NCBI RefSeq assembly: GCF_001593955.1
Contig: NZ_LTAZ01000005.1
Coordinates: forward strand, 210,001-274,000
Reading direction: 5' to 3'
From: Halalkalicoccus paucihalophilus
GTDB taxonomy: Archaea > Halobacteriota > Halobacteria > Halobacteriales > Halalkalicoccaceae
Length of the DNA: 64,000 nt
Part shown: positions 18,214-26,562 of the stretch, piece by piece
How the letters are laid out: every line of letters begins with the position of its first letter
Numbering within the stretch: the stretch's first letter is position 1
Program-made: the position numbers and the translations under genes
Notes under the pieces: generated by a model
What the model saw: the letters and a program-made list of their open reading frames with translations, nothing else
Database searches by the model: none
What the model was told of the DNA's origin: nothing

Positions 18214-19138
18214 GGAAGCGGACTCGTCGGGAACGCTGGTGGTCATCGCCCTAGATGCGGCCGACTACCGTCTCGCACGGCGGTGGGACTGTGGGAATAT
18301 CCTGCTCGATAACCACGGTCGCATCGAGACGTTCGCGTACTCGAAGGACGAACCCATCACGCTCGAAGTATGGACCTCGGTCGCAACGGGCGTCCATCCG
18401 GAAGAACATGGCATGTCCTCGACCGGCGAGCAACAGGAGTGGGAGAGTCCGCTGCTTCGAGCCGCGGGCACCGTCGCCCCGTACGTTCTTTCGAAGGACC
18501 TTCGGGTTCGGCTCGGAACTGCTCTCCGTGGTGACGAAGACGCGGCGGGAATGACGTTCGGCCGGACCAAGGTCGATCACGTGTTCCCCGAGGGCGGTGT
18601 CTACGGGTGGCCGGGAATCTCTTCTGCGACCCACCTCTCACAGACCTGGCACTGGCTGAATCTCGCCCAGCGCGGCGAGATAACCGACGTGGAGCTCTGG
18701 CGACGCCTGTATGCGAATGCGGGCAAGGAACTCGGATGGGCGATAGGCATGGCCCGAACCGACCTCTCCCTCGTCGGCGTCCACATGCACATCCTGGATG
18801 CGGCGGGCCACGCGTACGCGAACCGCGAGGAGAAGCTGCGCGCAGTCTATGAGCACGTCGACGACATGCTCGGGGCCCTCCGCGAGCGGGTCGGGACGCT
18901 TGTCGTACTCTCGGATCATGGGATGCAGGTGTCGACGATCCCAGGGGACGACAGACCGGGCGATCACAGTTGGCGGGCGACGTTCGCGACGACGGCCGAC
19001 GGTGACCGGCCCGAGAGCGTCTTCGAGGTCCGTGAATGGCTCGAAGCCCGCATCGACACCGAACGCGAACAGTCTCGAACGGAAGCCGCCTCGCTCGATA
19101 CGACCCGCGAGCAACTCGAAGACCTCGGATACCTATGA
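18206..19138 (+). CDS. Alkaline phosphatase superfamily (type I phosphodiesterase-like) protein, pair 1 member B
   Basis: A 310-aa protein of the nucleotide pyrophosphatase/phosphodiesterase-like branch. It starts LVVIALDAADYRL (metal ligand Asp), followed by the nucleophile region ITLEVWTSVATGVHPEEHG near residue 52. Further metal ligands lie in HMHILDAAGHAYA, LSDHGMQ and PGDHSW. The layout matches a complete active site with a Thr nucleophile, but it is shorter than most family members (about 400 aa). It ends LEDLGYL. It is paralogous to the gene at 20288, and each follows a sulfatase-fold gene, giving two tandem pairs. Confidence 0.78.
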   Translation: MREEADSSGTLVVIALDAADYRLARRWDCGNILLDNHGRIETFAYSKDEPITLEVWTSVATGVHPEEHGMSSTGEQQEWESPLLRAAGTVAPYVLSKDLRVRLGTALRGDEDAAGMTFGRTKVDHVFPEGGVYGWPGISSATHLSQTWHWLNLAQRGEITDVELWRRLYANAGKELGWAIGMARTDLSLVGVHMHILDAAGHAYANREEKLRAVYEHVDDMLGALRERVGTLVVLSDHGMQVSTIPGDDRPGDHSWRATFATTADGDRPESVFEVREWLEARIDTEREQSRTEAASLDTTREQLEDLGYL

Positions 19139-19190
19139 ACGCACTCATCCAAACCGAGTTTCGAACGACCGTTTCCGAGGGGGATCACCC

Positions 19191-20291
19191 ATGAACACCC
19201 TGTTGCTCACCGTCGACTCCCTCCGGCACGACCACTTCCAACACATGCCCGCGACGCAGGCGTTCCTCGATCGGACCCACGACCGTGCCTTTGCGACCAG
19301 CACCGCGACGATGGGGAGTTTCCCCGCCATCGTCGGTGGCGAGTACGCCACGGGGACCGGCCTTGAGGGCGAGTCGGTCGCCAGTACATTTGAGAACTAT
19401 AGCGTCGGGATCACGACCAACCACCTGCTCTCCGAGTCGTACGGCTACGACGTCGGTTTCGACGCGTTCACGTCGCCGAAGGGCGGCGGCGAGACGATCA
19501 AGGACAAGGGTGCGATCCACCTCACGAGGGGGACGATTCCCTACGAGATCGTAAGATGGGGATGGGGTCGCTACCAGCAACTACAGGGTTTCATCGGTGA
19601 TGTCGAGAAGTCGTTCCGGCCGGCCGAGGACGTGATCGAGGAGTTTCTGAGCGAAACCGAGCCCCACGAGGAGTGGTTCGGCTGGCTGCACTTCATGGAG
19701 CCCCACCACCCCTACGATCCCGACGGCGCGTCGGTGAGCCGGGCGGAGGCCCAGCGCGTCACGCGAAAGGTCCTCGCGGGGAAGAGCTCGGAGGACGACG
19801 AGGAGCTGGTCCGCGAACTCTACGCGCGGGAAATCCGGGAACTCGACGAGAAACTCGAAGCGCTCTGGGAGGCGATCCCCGCCGAGACGCGGGTCGTCTT
19901 CTGTGCGGACCACGGGGAACTGCTCGGCGAGGGCGGACTGTGGGGTCATCCCGGCAAGATGCGCCCCGATCTCCTCCGGGTGCCCTTCGCGACGAAAAAC
20001 GCGCCCGAACTCGGCGAGGTCGTCTCGCTGATTGACGTGCCCACGATCCTCCGGGGCGAGAACCACGGGCTGGGAACGCTCGGCCGAGAGGTCGCCTTCG
20101 CGGCCTACGGCGACCGGAAGGCCGCGATGAACGCCGAACACATCGCTACGGCGGAGGGAACCTGCCGGCTGACCGACGGCGAGCGGACGAGCGATCCGGA
20201 TCTGGAACGCGCCCACGACCGGTTCGACCCCGAGTACGTCGTCAAGGAGGACGCGCTCCGGGAGGACCTGGAGGATCTGGGATACGTATGA
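19191..20291 (+). CDS. Sulfatase-fold (alkaline phosphatase superfamily) enzyme, pair 2 member A
   Basis: A 366-aa protein. The N-terminus NTLLLTVDSLRHDHF carries the metal ligand Asp. The probable active-site segment is STATMGSFPAIVGGEY (near residues 33-48), and the metal-site motifs FMEPHHPYD and VVFCADHGELLGEGG are later. No Cys lies at the nucleophile position, so formylglycine chemistry is not expected. The ATG at 19191 follows a purine-rich GAGGGGGA that could act as a Shine-Dalgarno site; the frame remains open 131 codons upstream but only as a shadow of the previous gene. It ends LEDLGYV and overlaps the next gene by 4 bp. A 52-bp gap separates it from pair 1. Confidence 0.8.
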   Translation: MNTLLLTVDSLRHDHFQHMPATQAFLDRTHDRAFATSTATMGSFPAIVGGEYATGTGLEGESVASTFENYSVGITTNHLLSESYGYDVGFDAFTSPKGGGETIKDKGAIHLTRGTIPYEIVRWGWGRYQQLQGFIGDVEKSFRPAEDVIEEFLSETEPHEEWFGWLHFMEPHHPYDPDGASVSRAEAQRVTRKVLAGKSSEDDEELVRELYAREIRELDEKLEALWEAIPAETRVVFCADHGELLGEGGLWGHPGKMRPDLLRVPFATKNAPELGEVVSLIDVPTILRGENHGLGTLGREVAFAAYGDRKAAMNAEHIATAEGTCRLTDGERTSDPDLERAHDRFDPEYVVKEDALREDLEDLGYV

Positions 20292-21193
20292 CGCTGGTCG
20301 TCCTCGCGCTCGACGCGCTGGATGCCGGGCTGGTCGAGCACTTCGACATCGAGGCGTTCCGATTGAACTCGGGTGGCGGAATCGAGACGTTCGCCCACAC
20401 CCAGGACACCCCCTACACCCCCGAGGTCTGGGCGACCGTCGCGACCGGCCTCCCGCCCGAGGACCACGGCGTCACGGGAGCGGGAACCAGCGAGTGGGAC
20501 AGCGCCGTTCTCTCGGCACTCTCGCGGGTCAGCGGGCGGTTCAGCGAGTCCACCCGCGGGACGCTCGGCGGGTTCGTCCGCCGACACACGGGCGAGCGCG
20601 AACGAATCGGGGAGACCGACGCCGACTCGGTGTTCGACCGCGACGGCGCGGTGGTTCACAACTGGCCCGGCATCCACGACGGAAGCTACCTCCAGCGCGC
20701 CTGGGACCTGATGAACGCGGCCTCGGAGGGGGCCCCCCGCCACGAGTTCGAGCGCGACCTCTTCGGGCTCTGTGCCGGGCAGTTCGGCTGGGCCCGGGAG
20801 ATGCTGAACCACCCTGTCTCGCTGGCCGGCGTCCACGTCCACACGCTCGACGCCGCGGGCCACGCCTACGCTGACGACGAGGCAGCCCTCCGGCGGGTCT
20901 ACGGGCGCGTCGGGGCGTTCGTCGCGGGGATCGAGGCGGCCCTCGGCCCCGACGACGACCTCCTGCTTCTGAGCGACCACGGGATGCGAACGGCCTTCTA
21001 TCCGGGCGACGAGGGCGAGGATCCCGCGGGTCACTCGTGGCGGGCCTATGCGAGCACGACGGCTGACGACCATCCGACGTCGGTCTTCGAGGTCCGGGAG
21101 TGGATCGAGGCGCGGGTCACCGATACACGCGTCGAACGCGAGGAACTCGACATGCCGACCGAGCGGTTGCGGGAACTGGGCTATCTCGAATGA
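20288..21193 (+). CDS. Alkaline phosphatase superfamily (type I phosphodiesterase-like) protein, pair 2 member B
   Basis: A 301-aa paralogue of the product at 18206. Shared landmarks are LVVLALDALDAGL at the start, YTPEVWATVATGLPPEDHG near residue 42, HVHTLDAAGHAYA, LSDHGMR, and HSWRAYASTTAD followed by VFEVREWIEAR. The active-site Asp/His/Thr set looks complete. It ends RELGYLE, a variant of the LGY tail. It is linked by ATGA overlaps both to its sulfatase-fold partner upstream and to the flippase downstream, which supports a role on lipid-linked or exported glycans. Confidence 0.78.
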   Translation: MTLVVLALDALDAGLVEHFDIEAFRLNSGGGIETFAHTQDTPYTPEVWATVATGLPPEDHGVTGAGTSEWDSAVLSALSRVSGRFSESTRGTLGGFVRRHTGERERIGETDADSVFDRDGAVVHNWPGIHDGSYLQRAWDLMNAASEGAPRHEFERDLFGLCAGQFGWAREMLNHPVSLAGVHVHTLDAAGHAYADDEAALRRVYGRVGAFVAGIEAALGPDDDLLLLSDHGMRTAFYPGDEGEDPAGHSWRAYASTTADDHPTSVFEVREWIEARVTDTRVEREELDMPTERLRELGYLE

Positions 21194-22638
21194 CCGGGAC
21201 CGACGCCTCGAGCGTCAGCCTCGGCGGTGAAACGGTAAAGGCGACGGTCGCGAAGTTCACGATGGCGGCCATCGGGTTCGTCGGGACGATCGTCTTCGCC
21301 CGCGTTCTGGGCCCGACTGGCTTCGGCGGGTTCTACCTCCTGTTCTCGCTGGTCAAACTCGCCGACCGGGCCGTCTCCGGGTGGGGGTCGGCGACAAAGA
21401 AACGTTACTCCGAGGCCACGGCGAACGGAAACGAGATCCTCGGCGGTCTGCTCGCCTTTACCGTCGTCTGGGTCGCCCTGGCGGGGATCGCCCTCCTGAT
21501 CGGCTCGGAGTGGCTGATCGACTATACGGGGCTTCCGGCGGCGCCGGTCATGTTCGCGCTGTTGTTGGTCGCGGTCACGCTGTACGAACCGGTCGAGCAG
21601 GTGGTCCAGGCCCGGGGACTCGTCGGCGCGGCGACGTGGATCGACACCGTCAGGTCCGCGCTCACGTTTCCCTTGCAGGTAGCGTTCGTCCTCTTGGGGT
21701 TCGGGGCCGCCGGGATGGCCTACGGGCTGGCGGCCGCGACCCTGCTTGTGATTCCCCTCCTCTGGCGGTTCGTCGACGGACGACCGACGCGCCCCTCCCG
21801 CGGGACCCTCCGGAGCCTGTGGTCCTATGCCAGATACAGCATTCCCAACTCGTTTCTCGGGCAGGCCTACGACCGCTTCGACGTCCTGCTGTTGGGATTC
21901 CTCCTGACGCCGGCGGTCGCGGGCTACTACGAGGTCGCGTTCAAACTCACCCTCCCCGCGGCGTTCGTCATGATGACCGCCGCGAGCGGACTGATGGCCC
22001 GCGTGAGTCACAAACACAGCCGGGACGAGCCCTTCGCCGAGGACGTCTCGAACACGCTTGCGTTCTCGAGCGTGCTGGCCGTCCCCATGGTCTTCGGCGC
22101 GTTCGCCCTCTCTCGACCGCTCGTCGTCACCCTGTACGGCCCCGAGTACGCCCCCGCGGACACCTTCCTGATCGGACTGGCCGTCTACCAACTGCTGACG
22201 ACCCAGCGGGGCCCGCTCTCGCGGACGATCGACGCCATCGACCGGCCCGACGTCAACACCGTCCTCTCGGTGCTGACCCTCGGGATCAACGTCGTCCTCG
22301 GGATCGCTCTCGTCCTCGAGATCGGCGCGATCGGGGTCGTCGTCGCGACCGTGATCGCCGAATCGCTCCGCTACGCCGTCTCGGCGGCGTACGTCCGCCG
22401 GACGCTCCCAGATGTCGACCTCCTCCCCCGAACGCTCCTCGAACAGGTCGGGGCCGCAACGGTGATGGTCGGCGTCGTCGTCCTCTTCCGCGGGACGATC
22501 CCGATTCAGCGATGGTACCACCTGCTCGCCGTCGTCGCCGTCGGGGCGCTCGTCTACGGCGTCGTCCTCCTGATCGGGAGTCCGAAACTCCGAGTAACCA
22601 TCGAGGGCGTCGTTCGTGAGTCGCGTCTCGGGCGGTAA
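21190..22638 (+). CDS. Polysaccharide/oligosaccharide flippase (Wzx/MATE-like)
   Basis: A 482-aa membrane protein with about 12-14 predicted helices, typical of the MOP flippase superfamily. The N-terminal helix pair with FARVLGPTGFGGFYLLFSL is the usual family signature. It probably moves a lipid-linked glycan across the membrane, upstream of AglB or of surface-polysaccharide assembly, as AglR-type proteins are proposed to do in Haloferax. The ATG at 21190 overlaps the previous stop (ATGA); an open upstream extension to 21100 is a shadow of the preceding gene. The run GTAAAAAAAGGCTTTTAC just after the stop could form a weak hairpin. Confidence 0.87.
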   Translation: MTGTDASSVSLGGETVKATVAKFTMAAIGFVGTIVFARVLGPTGFGGFYLLFSLVKLADRAVSGWGSATKKRYSEATANGNEILGGLLAFTVVWVALAGIALLIGSEWLIDYTGLPAAPVMFALLLVAVTLYEPVEQVVQARGLVGAATWIDTVRSALTFPLQVAFVLLGFGAAGMAYGLAAATLLVIPLLWRFVDGRPTRPSRGTLRSLWSYARYSIPNSFLGQAYDRFDVLLLGFLLTPAVAGYYEVAFKLTLPAAFVMMTAASGLMARVSHKHSRDEPFAEDVSNTLAFSSVLAVPMVFGAFALSRPLVVTLYGPEYAPADTFLIGLAVYQLLTTQRGPLSRTIDAIDRPDVNTVLSVLTLGINVVLGIALVLEIGAIGVVVATVIAESLRYAVSAAYVRRTLPDVDLLPRTLLEQVGAATVMVGVVVLFRGTIPIQRWYHLLAVVAVGALVYGVVLLIGSPKLRVTIEGVVRESRLGR

Positions 22639-22676
22639 AAAAAGGCTTTTACTCGGGGTCGCCGTGCCCTTCGACG

Positions 22677-23585
22677 ATGGACGACGGCGACGTCTGTGTG
22701 CTGTTGCCGACCCTGGATGAGGCCGAAACCATCGGCGACGTGGTCCGGGGGTTTCGCGAGCAGGGGCTCTCGAACGTCCTCGTGGTCGATGGCGACTCGA
22801 GCGACGGGACCCGGGAGATCGCCGCCGAGGCCGGCGCGCGCGTCATCACGCAATCAGGTACGGGTAAAGGACAGGCGGTTCGGGAGGCCCTCTCGCACAT
22901 CGAGACCCCCTACGTGCTGATGGCCGACGGCGACGGCACCTACTCGCCGGAGGACGCGGGCGCGATGCTCGAACCGCTCCGCTCCGGCGATTACGAACAC
23001 GTCATCGGGGACCGGTTCGCCGATATGGCCGACGGCGCGATGGGGCGGCTGAACCGTGCGGGCAACGGCCTGATCAACCGCGCCTTCGCCTACATCCACG
23101 GGCGGGACCTGGGCGACATCCTGAGCGGCTATCGGGCATTTACCCGCGAATCGGCCGAGCGCATGGCCCTCGCGGAGGACGGGTTCGGCATCGAGACCGA
23201 ACTCGCAGTCGAGTGTATGCGCCGGAACGTCCCGACCGCGGTGGTGCCGATCCGCTACGAGCCGCGCCCCGACGCCTCGGACACCAACCTTCGGCCGTTT
23301 CGCGACGGGAGCGTCATCGTGCTGACTCTGTATCGGCTGGCGCGCACCCATAACCCGCTGTTCTACTTCGGCAGCGTCGGGTTCGCCTCGATGCTCGTCG
23401 GCGTGACGGTCGCCTGCTGGGTCGCCTACGAGTGGTTCGTCCGGTCGATCCCCCACGAGGTGCTCGCGCTGTTTGCCGCCTCCTCGTTCCTCTTCGGGAT
23501 GCAACTGATCATGTTCGGCCTGCTCTCGGACCTGATCGTCACGCTGCATCGCGAACAGATGCGCCGGCTCGACCGGGAGCGATAA
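22677..23585 (+). CDS. aglJ: AglJ-type dolichyl-phosphate glycosyltransferase
   Basis: AglJ charges dolichyl phosphate with the first sugar of the S-layer N-glycan in haloarchaea. This 302-aa GT2 protein starts DVCVLLPTLDEAETIGD. It has VVDGDSSDGT near residue 38, the metal-binding MADGDGTYSPED near 80, and the conserved GDRFADM and LSGYRAFTR motifs. Two C-terminal hydrophobic segments (near 230-285) anchor it at the membrane. Length, start sequence and proximity to aglB all match AglJ. It begins 38 bp after the flippase and the AATAAG-poor gap shows no clear promoter, so it probably belongs to the same transcript. Confidence 0.8.
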   Translation: MDDGDVCVLLPTLDEAETIGDVVRGFREQGLSNVLVVDGDSSDGTREIAAEAGARVITQSGTGKGQAVREALSHIETPYVLMADGDGTYSPEDAGAMLEPLRSGDYEHVIGDRFADMADGAMGRLNRAGNGLINRAFAYIHGRDLGDILSGYRAFTRESAERMALAEDGFGIETELAVECMRRNVPTAVVPIRYEPRPDASDTNLRPFRDGSVIVLTLYRLARTHNPLFYFGSVGFASMLVGVTVACWVAYEWFVRSIPHEVLALFAASSFLFGMQLIMFGLLSDLIVTLHREQMRRLDRER

Positions 23586-23617
23586 CGGCTTTGGGCCTCG
23601 GCCGTAAGCCCGAGAAC

Positions 23618-23827
23618 GTGACCGAGTATACCACCGTCTCGATCCCGAAGGACCTCGCCGAGCGCGTCGAGGAGACCATCGAGGGCACGAGCTTCCAGTC
23701 CACCAGCGATCTCGTGCGATTTCTCCTCAGGAGTATCGTCATCCAACACCAGAAGCGAGGCGAACTCACCGAGGCGGAGTTCGAGGAGATCGCGGATCAA
23801 CTCAGGGATCTGGGCTACCTCAAGTGA
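23618..23827 (+). CDS. Ribbon-helix-helix (CopG-like) small protein with an LGY tail
   Basis: A 69-aa protein from a GTG start at 23618. The β-strand YTTVSIPKDLAERVEETIEG and helices (STSDLVRFLLRSIVIQ) match ribbon-helix-helix DNA-binding proteins. It ends DQLRDLGYLK, strikingly like the C-termini of the four alkaline-phosphatase-superfamily proteins encoded just upstream. An open frame runs back to 23432 inside aglJ but is a shadow. It lies 32 bp after aglJ and may regulate, or be co-regulated with, the glycan operon. It is convergent with the next gene with a 1-bp gap. Confidence 0.7.
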   Translation: MTEYTTVSIPKDLAERVEETIEGTSFQSTSDLVRFLLRSIVIQHQKRGELTEAEFEEIADQLRDLGYLK

Positions 23828-23828
23828 T

Positions 23829-24239
23829 CTACAGCGTCTCCATCGGCGGCTCGGCCTCGATCAGATCGAGCGGTTGGCGGTCGCCCCGCCTGCCGAAAAC
23901 CGCGAGTTCGTCGAACCCCCACGGCGGTACCGCGACGAACATCGTCGCGTGGAGGTCGTCGGTGAGTTCGACCTTCAACTCGCCCTGTGGGTGCGAGACG
24001 AACCGTCCGTGCGTCCGACCGGCCGGGGTGGAAAAATCCATCCCGAAGACCGCGCTCACCGACCCGCCCGCGTCGGGGTGATAGAAGTGCGTGAAGACCG
24101 GCGTTTCGGGGGGACAGTCGAGGGCGACCTCGAACTCGCCTGCGGGCGTCGTTCCGAGGCCGGCGCTGAAGGGCTCGGGTTCGGCCTCCTCGGCGAATTC
24201 GAGCAGGGCCGTCGCCAATCCGCGCGTGATGTGGGCCAC
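23829..24239 (-). CDS. Conserved hypothetical protein, possibly a degenerate JAB/MPN-like domain
   Basis: A 136-aa acidic protein from a GTG start at 24239; a stop lies four codons upstream, so no other start is possible. The helix ITRGLATALLEFAEEA at the N-terminus and the segment GRFVSHPQGELKVELTDD resemble the start and the JAMM region (H-x-H-P...D) of MPN-domain proteases. However, the first metal-binding His is Val, so metal-dependent isopeptidase activity is doubtful. The alternative is an unrelated haloarchaeal family. A TATA-like element (minus strand, about 24258-24270) is placed for a leaderless transcript. Confidence 0.55.
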   Translation of the reverse strand: MAHITRGLATALLEFAEEAEPEPFSAGLGTTPAGEFEVALDCPPETPVFTHFYHPDAGGSVSAVFGMDFSTPAGRTHGRFVSHPQGELKVELTDDLHATMFVAVPPWGFDELAVFGRRGDRQPLDLIEAEPPMETL

Positions 24240-24281
24240 TCGCGTTCCCTACTCGCTCCACAAACATAACTATTCTGCCAG

Positions 24282-24962
24282 TTACAGTGGGAGGAACGTC
24301 TTCAGACTCTTCGCGTAGAGCCGCGGCGAGTTGCGCCGCGAGCCCGCGAGTGCCTCCCGAAGCGCCGCCGGTGCCTCGTCCGTGATCGGCTCGCCGTGGC
24401 CGACGAGGATCCGCTCGGGGACGAAGCCGCGAAGCGCCGTCGGCGGGAACAGCCGCCGGGCGGGATGGACCCCGAGGCGCTCGCCCGGCGCACGGAAGAA
24501 CTCGGCGGTACCGACGCTCTCGGCGACCACCAGAGTACCGGTCTCGTCGTTGTACAGCCCCGCCTCCGTCCAGACGGGCGTGTCGAGAACGGTGAAGACG
24601 CGATAATCGGTCCCGGGAAGCGTCTTCGAGAACGTCTCGACGGGCGCGTCGATCTTCCGTCGGGCGTCGGCAAGCGCCTCCGGGAGGTACACCGATACCC
24701 CGTGGCGGTTCGCGACCTCGGCGGCGTCGCGCGTGTGGCGATCGAGTAGCAGAACGACGCCCGCGAGGTCGCCCGCCTCGGCGATCCAGTCGTCCAGATC
24801 GGGTGCGTCGACCGGGTCGACCAGCCAGACGTCCCCGTCGGAGACGAGCGCGTGGCTCGCCCGTTGCATCTCCTCGTCGGGATAGGCGATCCAGGCGAAC
24901 CCGCCGTCGAACTTGAGGACCTTGTGTGCGTCGCGCGCCTCGCCGCCCTGTTTCATCGGCAT
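24282..24962 (-). CDS. Haloarchaeal metallo-beta-lactamase-like protein with degenerate metal site
   Basis: The ATG at 24962 gives 226 aa; ATG 24956 and a TTG at 24983 are alternatives. The order of β-strands and motifs resembles the metallo-β-lactamase fold: VSDGDVWLVDPVDAPDL near residue 40, LLLDRHTRDAAEVANRHG near 73, and a late VGHGEPI. The canonical HxHxDH motif reads DRHTRDA, so the first His is missing and a dinuclear zinc site is probably incomplete. The substrate is unknown. It is oriented with the downstream hypothetical gene and follows the aldehyde dehydrogenase by 37 bp. Confidence 0.6.
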   Translation of the reverse strand: MPMKQGGEARDAHKVLKFDGGFAWIAYPDEEMQRASHALVSDGDVWLVDPVDAPDLDDWIAEAGDLAGVVLLLDRHTRDAAEVANRHGVSVYLPEALADARRKIDAPVETFSKTLPGTDYRVFTVLDTPVWTEAGLYNDETGTLVVAESVGTAEFFRAPGERLGVHPARRLFPPTALRGFVPERILVGHGEPITDEAPAALREALAGSRRNSPRLYAKSLKTFLPL

Positions 24963-24999
24963 GGGCGAGGGTAGGTCTCCCAACCGGATAAAACCCGCC

Positions 25000-26468
25000 T
25001 CAGAAGGGGTACTCGCGTTCCTCGCGCTGGATCGAGATCCACTTGGTCGTCGTCAGTTCGTCCTTGATCGCGTCGCCGTTGTACCGGCCGATCCCCGAGG
25101 CCCCGACCCCGCCGAAGGGGATGTGGGGCTCGTCGTTGACCGGCTGGTCGTTGATGTGGATCATTCCCGTCTCCATCCGGTCTGCGACCCGCTCTGCGCG
25201 CTCGCGGTCGCCCGAGTGTACCGAGCCCGAGAGGCCGTACTCGGTGGCATTGGCCAGTTCGATCGCCTCTTCGTCGTCCGAGAACGGGATCACCGGTGCG
25301 ATGGGACCGAAGTGCTCGTTGCATGCGGCGGCCATGTCGTTTTCGACCCCCGAAAGCACCGTCGGCTCCAGCACCAGCTCATCGACCTCGCCGCCGGCTT
25401 CGAGGGTCGCACCCTGCTCGATAGTTTCCTCGATGTACTCGATCATCTGGTCGCGCTGGCTCTCGTTGATGATCGGCCCGACGATCGTCTCTTCGTCTTT
25501 CGGGTCGCCCGTCGGGAGCGACTCCGCCTTGTCTGCGAGCACCGCGACGTAGTCGTCGTATAGCGACTCGTGGACTAGGTGGCGGTTGATCGAGATACAG
25601 ACCTGGCCCTGGTGGACGAAGCTGCCGAAGGCACCGGCGTCGACCGCTTGGTCGAGGTCTGCGTCCGAAAGGACGATGTGGGCGTTGTTGCCACCGAGTT
25701 CCATCGCGGGTTCCGAGAGGGCTTCTGCGGCCCGGCTCGCGACCCCGCGCCCGACCGGCGTCGAGCCGGTAAAGGCGATGACGCGGGGGATCTCGTGGCC
25801 CGCGACGCGGTCGCCGATCTCCGAACCCCGGCCGGGGACGACGTTGAGAAGCCCCTCAGGTAAGCCGGCCTCCTCGAAGATCCGCGCGATCGCCAGCCCG
25901 CCCGTGATCGGGGTGTCCGAGGCCGGCTTCAAGACCACTGCGTTGCCGAGCGCCAGCGCCGGCGCGACCGCGCGCGCATCGAGAGGTGGAACGGGAAGTT
26001 CCACGGCGAGATCACGCCCACGACGCCGACGGGCTCGCGCTTGACGATGTTCTCCTTGCCTGGGGTGACTGAGCGGTCGTGCTGGCCCGGCGAATCGAGT
26101 GGGAAGCTCGCTGCGAGCTCCATCATCCCCGTCGCCGTGTCGAGTTCGACCTCGGCCTTTAAACGGGTGCCCCCAGCCTCGCGGGCCAACAGCTCGACCA
26201 GTTCCTCGTGGCGCTCCTCGATGACTTCAAGCGCGTTCTGGATCACCGCGGCACGCTCCTGTGGCGGGGCTTCCTCCCATTCGGTCTGGGCCTCCGCCGC
26301 GACCTCATAGGCCTCGTCGACGGTTTCCTCGCTTGCCGCCGAAACCGAGACGAGTTCCTCGCGCTCGTAGGGGTCCTCGACAGCGAGGCGGTCCTCGCGC
26401 GTCTCCCACTCCCCGTCGAGGTAGAGCAATTCCCACCCGTCGCCGCCCAGTCGCGGTAGTTCGCGCAT
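25000..26468 (-). pseudogene. NAD(P)-dependent aldehyde dehydrogenase, frameshifted
   Basis: Two overlapping frames together encode one aldehyde dehydrogenase of about 488 aa. The first (26468 to about 25970) carries the N-terminus and SPWNFPFHLSMRA. The second (about 25970 to 25000) carries VAPALALGNAVVLKPAS, the cofactor motif FTGSTPVGRG, the general base region MELGGNNAHIV, and the catalytic cysteine in HQGQVCISINR. The break falls in a CG-dinucleotide run (25968-25979, + strand) and is repaired by removing one CG or adding one base. All catalytic residues are otherwise intact, so this is either a sequencing error or a very recent inactivation. Confidence 0.85.
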
Positions 26469-26562
26469 AGGAGGAAGCAGGGCCGCGAGGTTCAAGAGTT
26501 CCCGGCCGCTCCCTCGGGATTGCCGCCTCACGACTTATGATGGTCCGTGAGAATTCCCGTCC

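Noticed and set aside
22630-22660. GTAAAAAAAGGCTTTTAC after the flippase as a terminator
   Set aside because: The stem is weak and A/T only, with no T-run at the end on the + strand. aglJ follows closely and probably shares the transcript.
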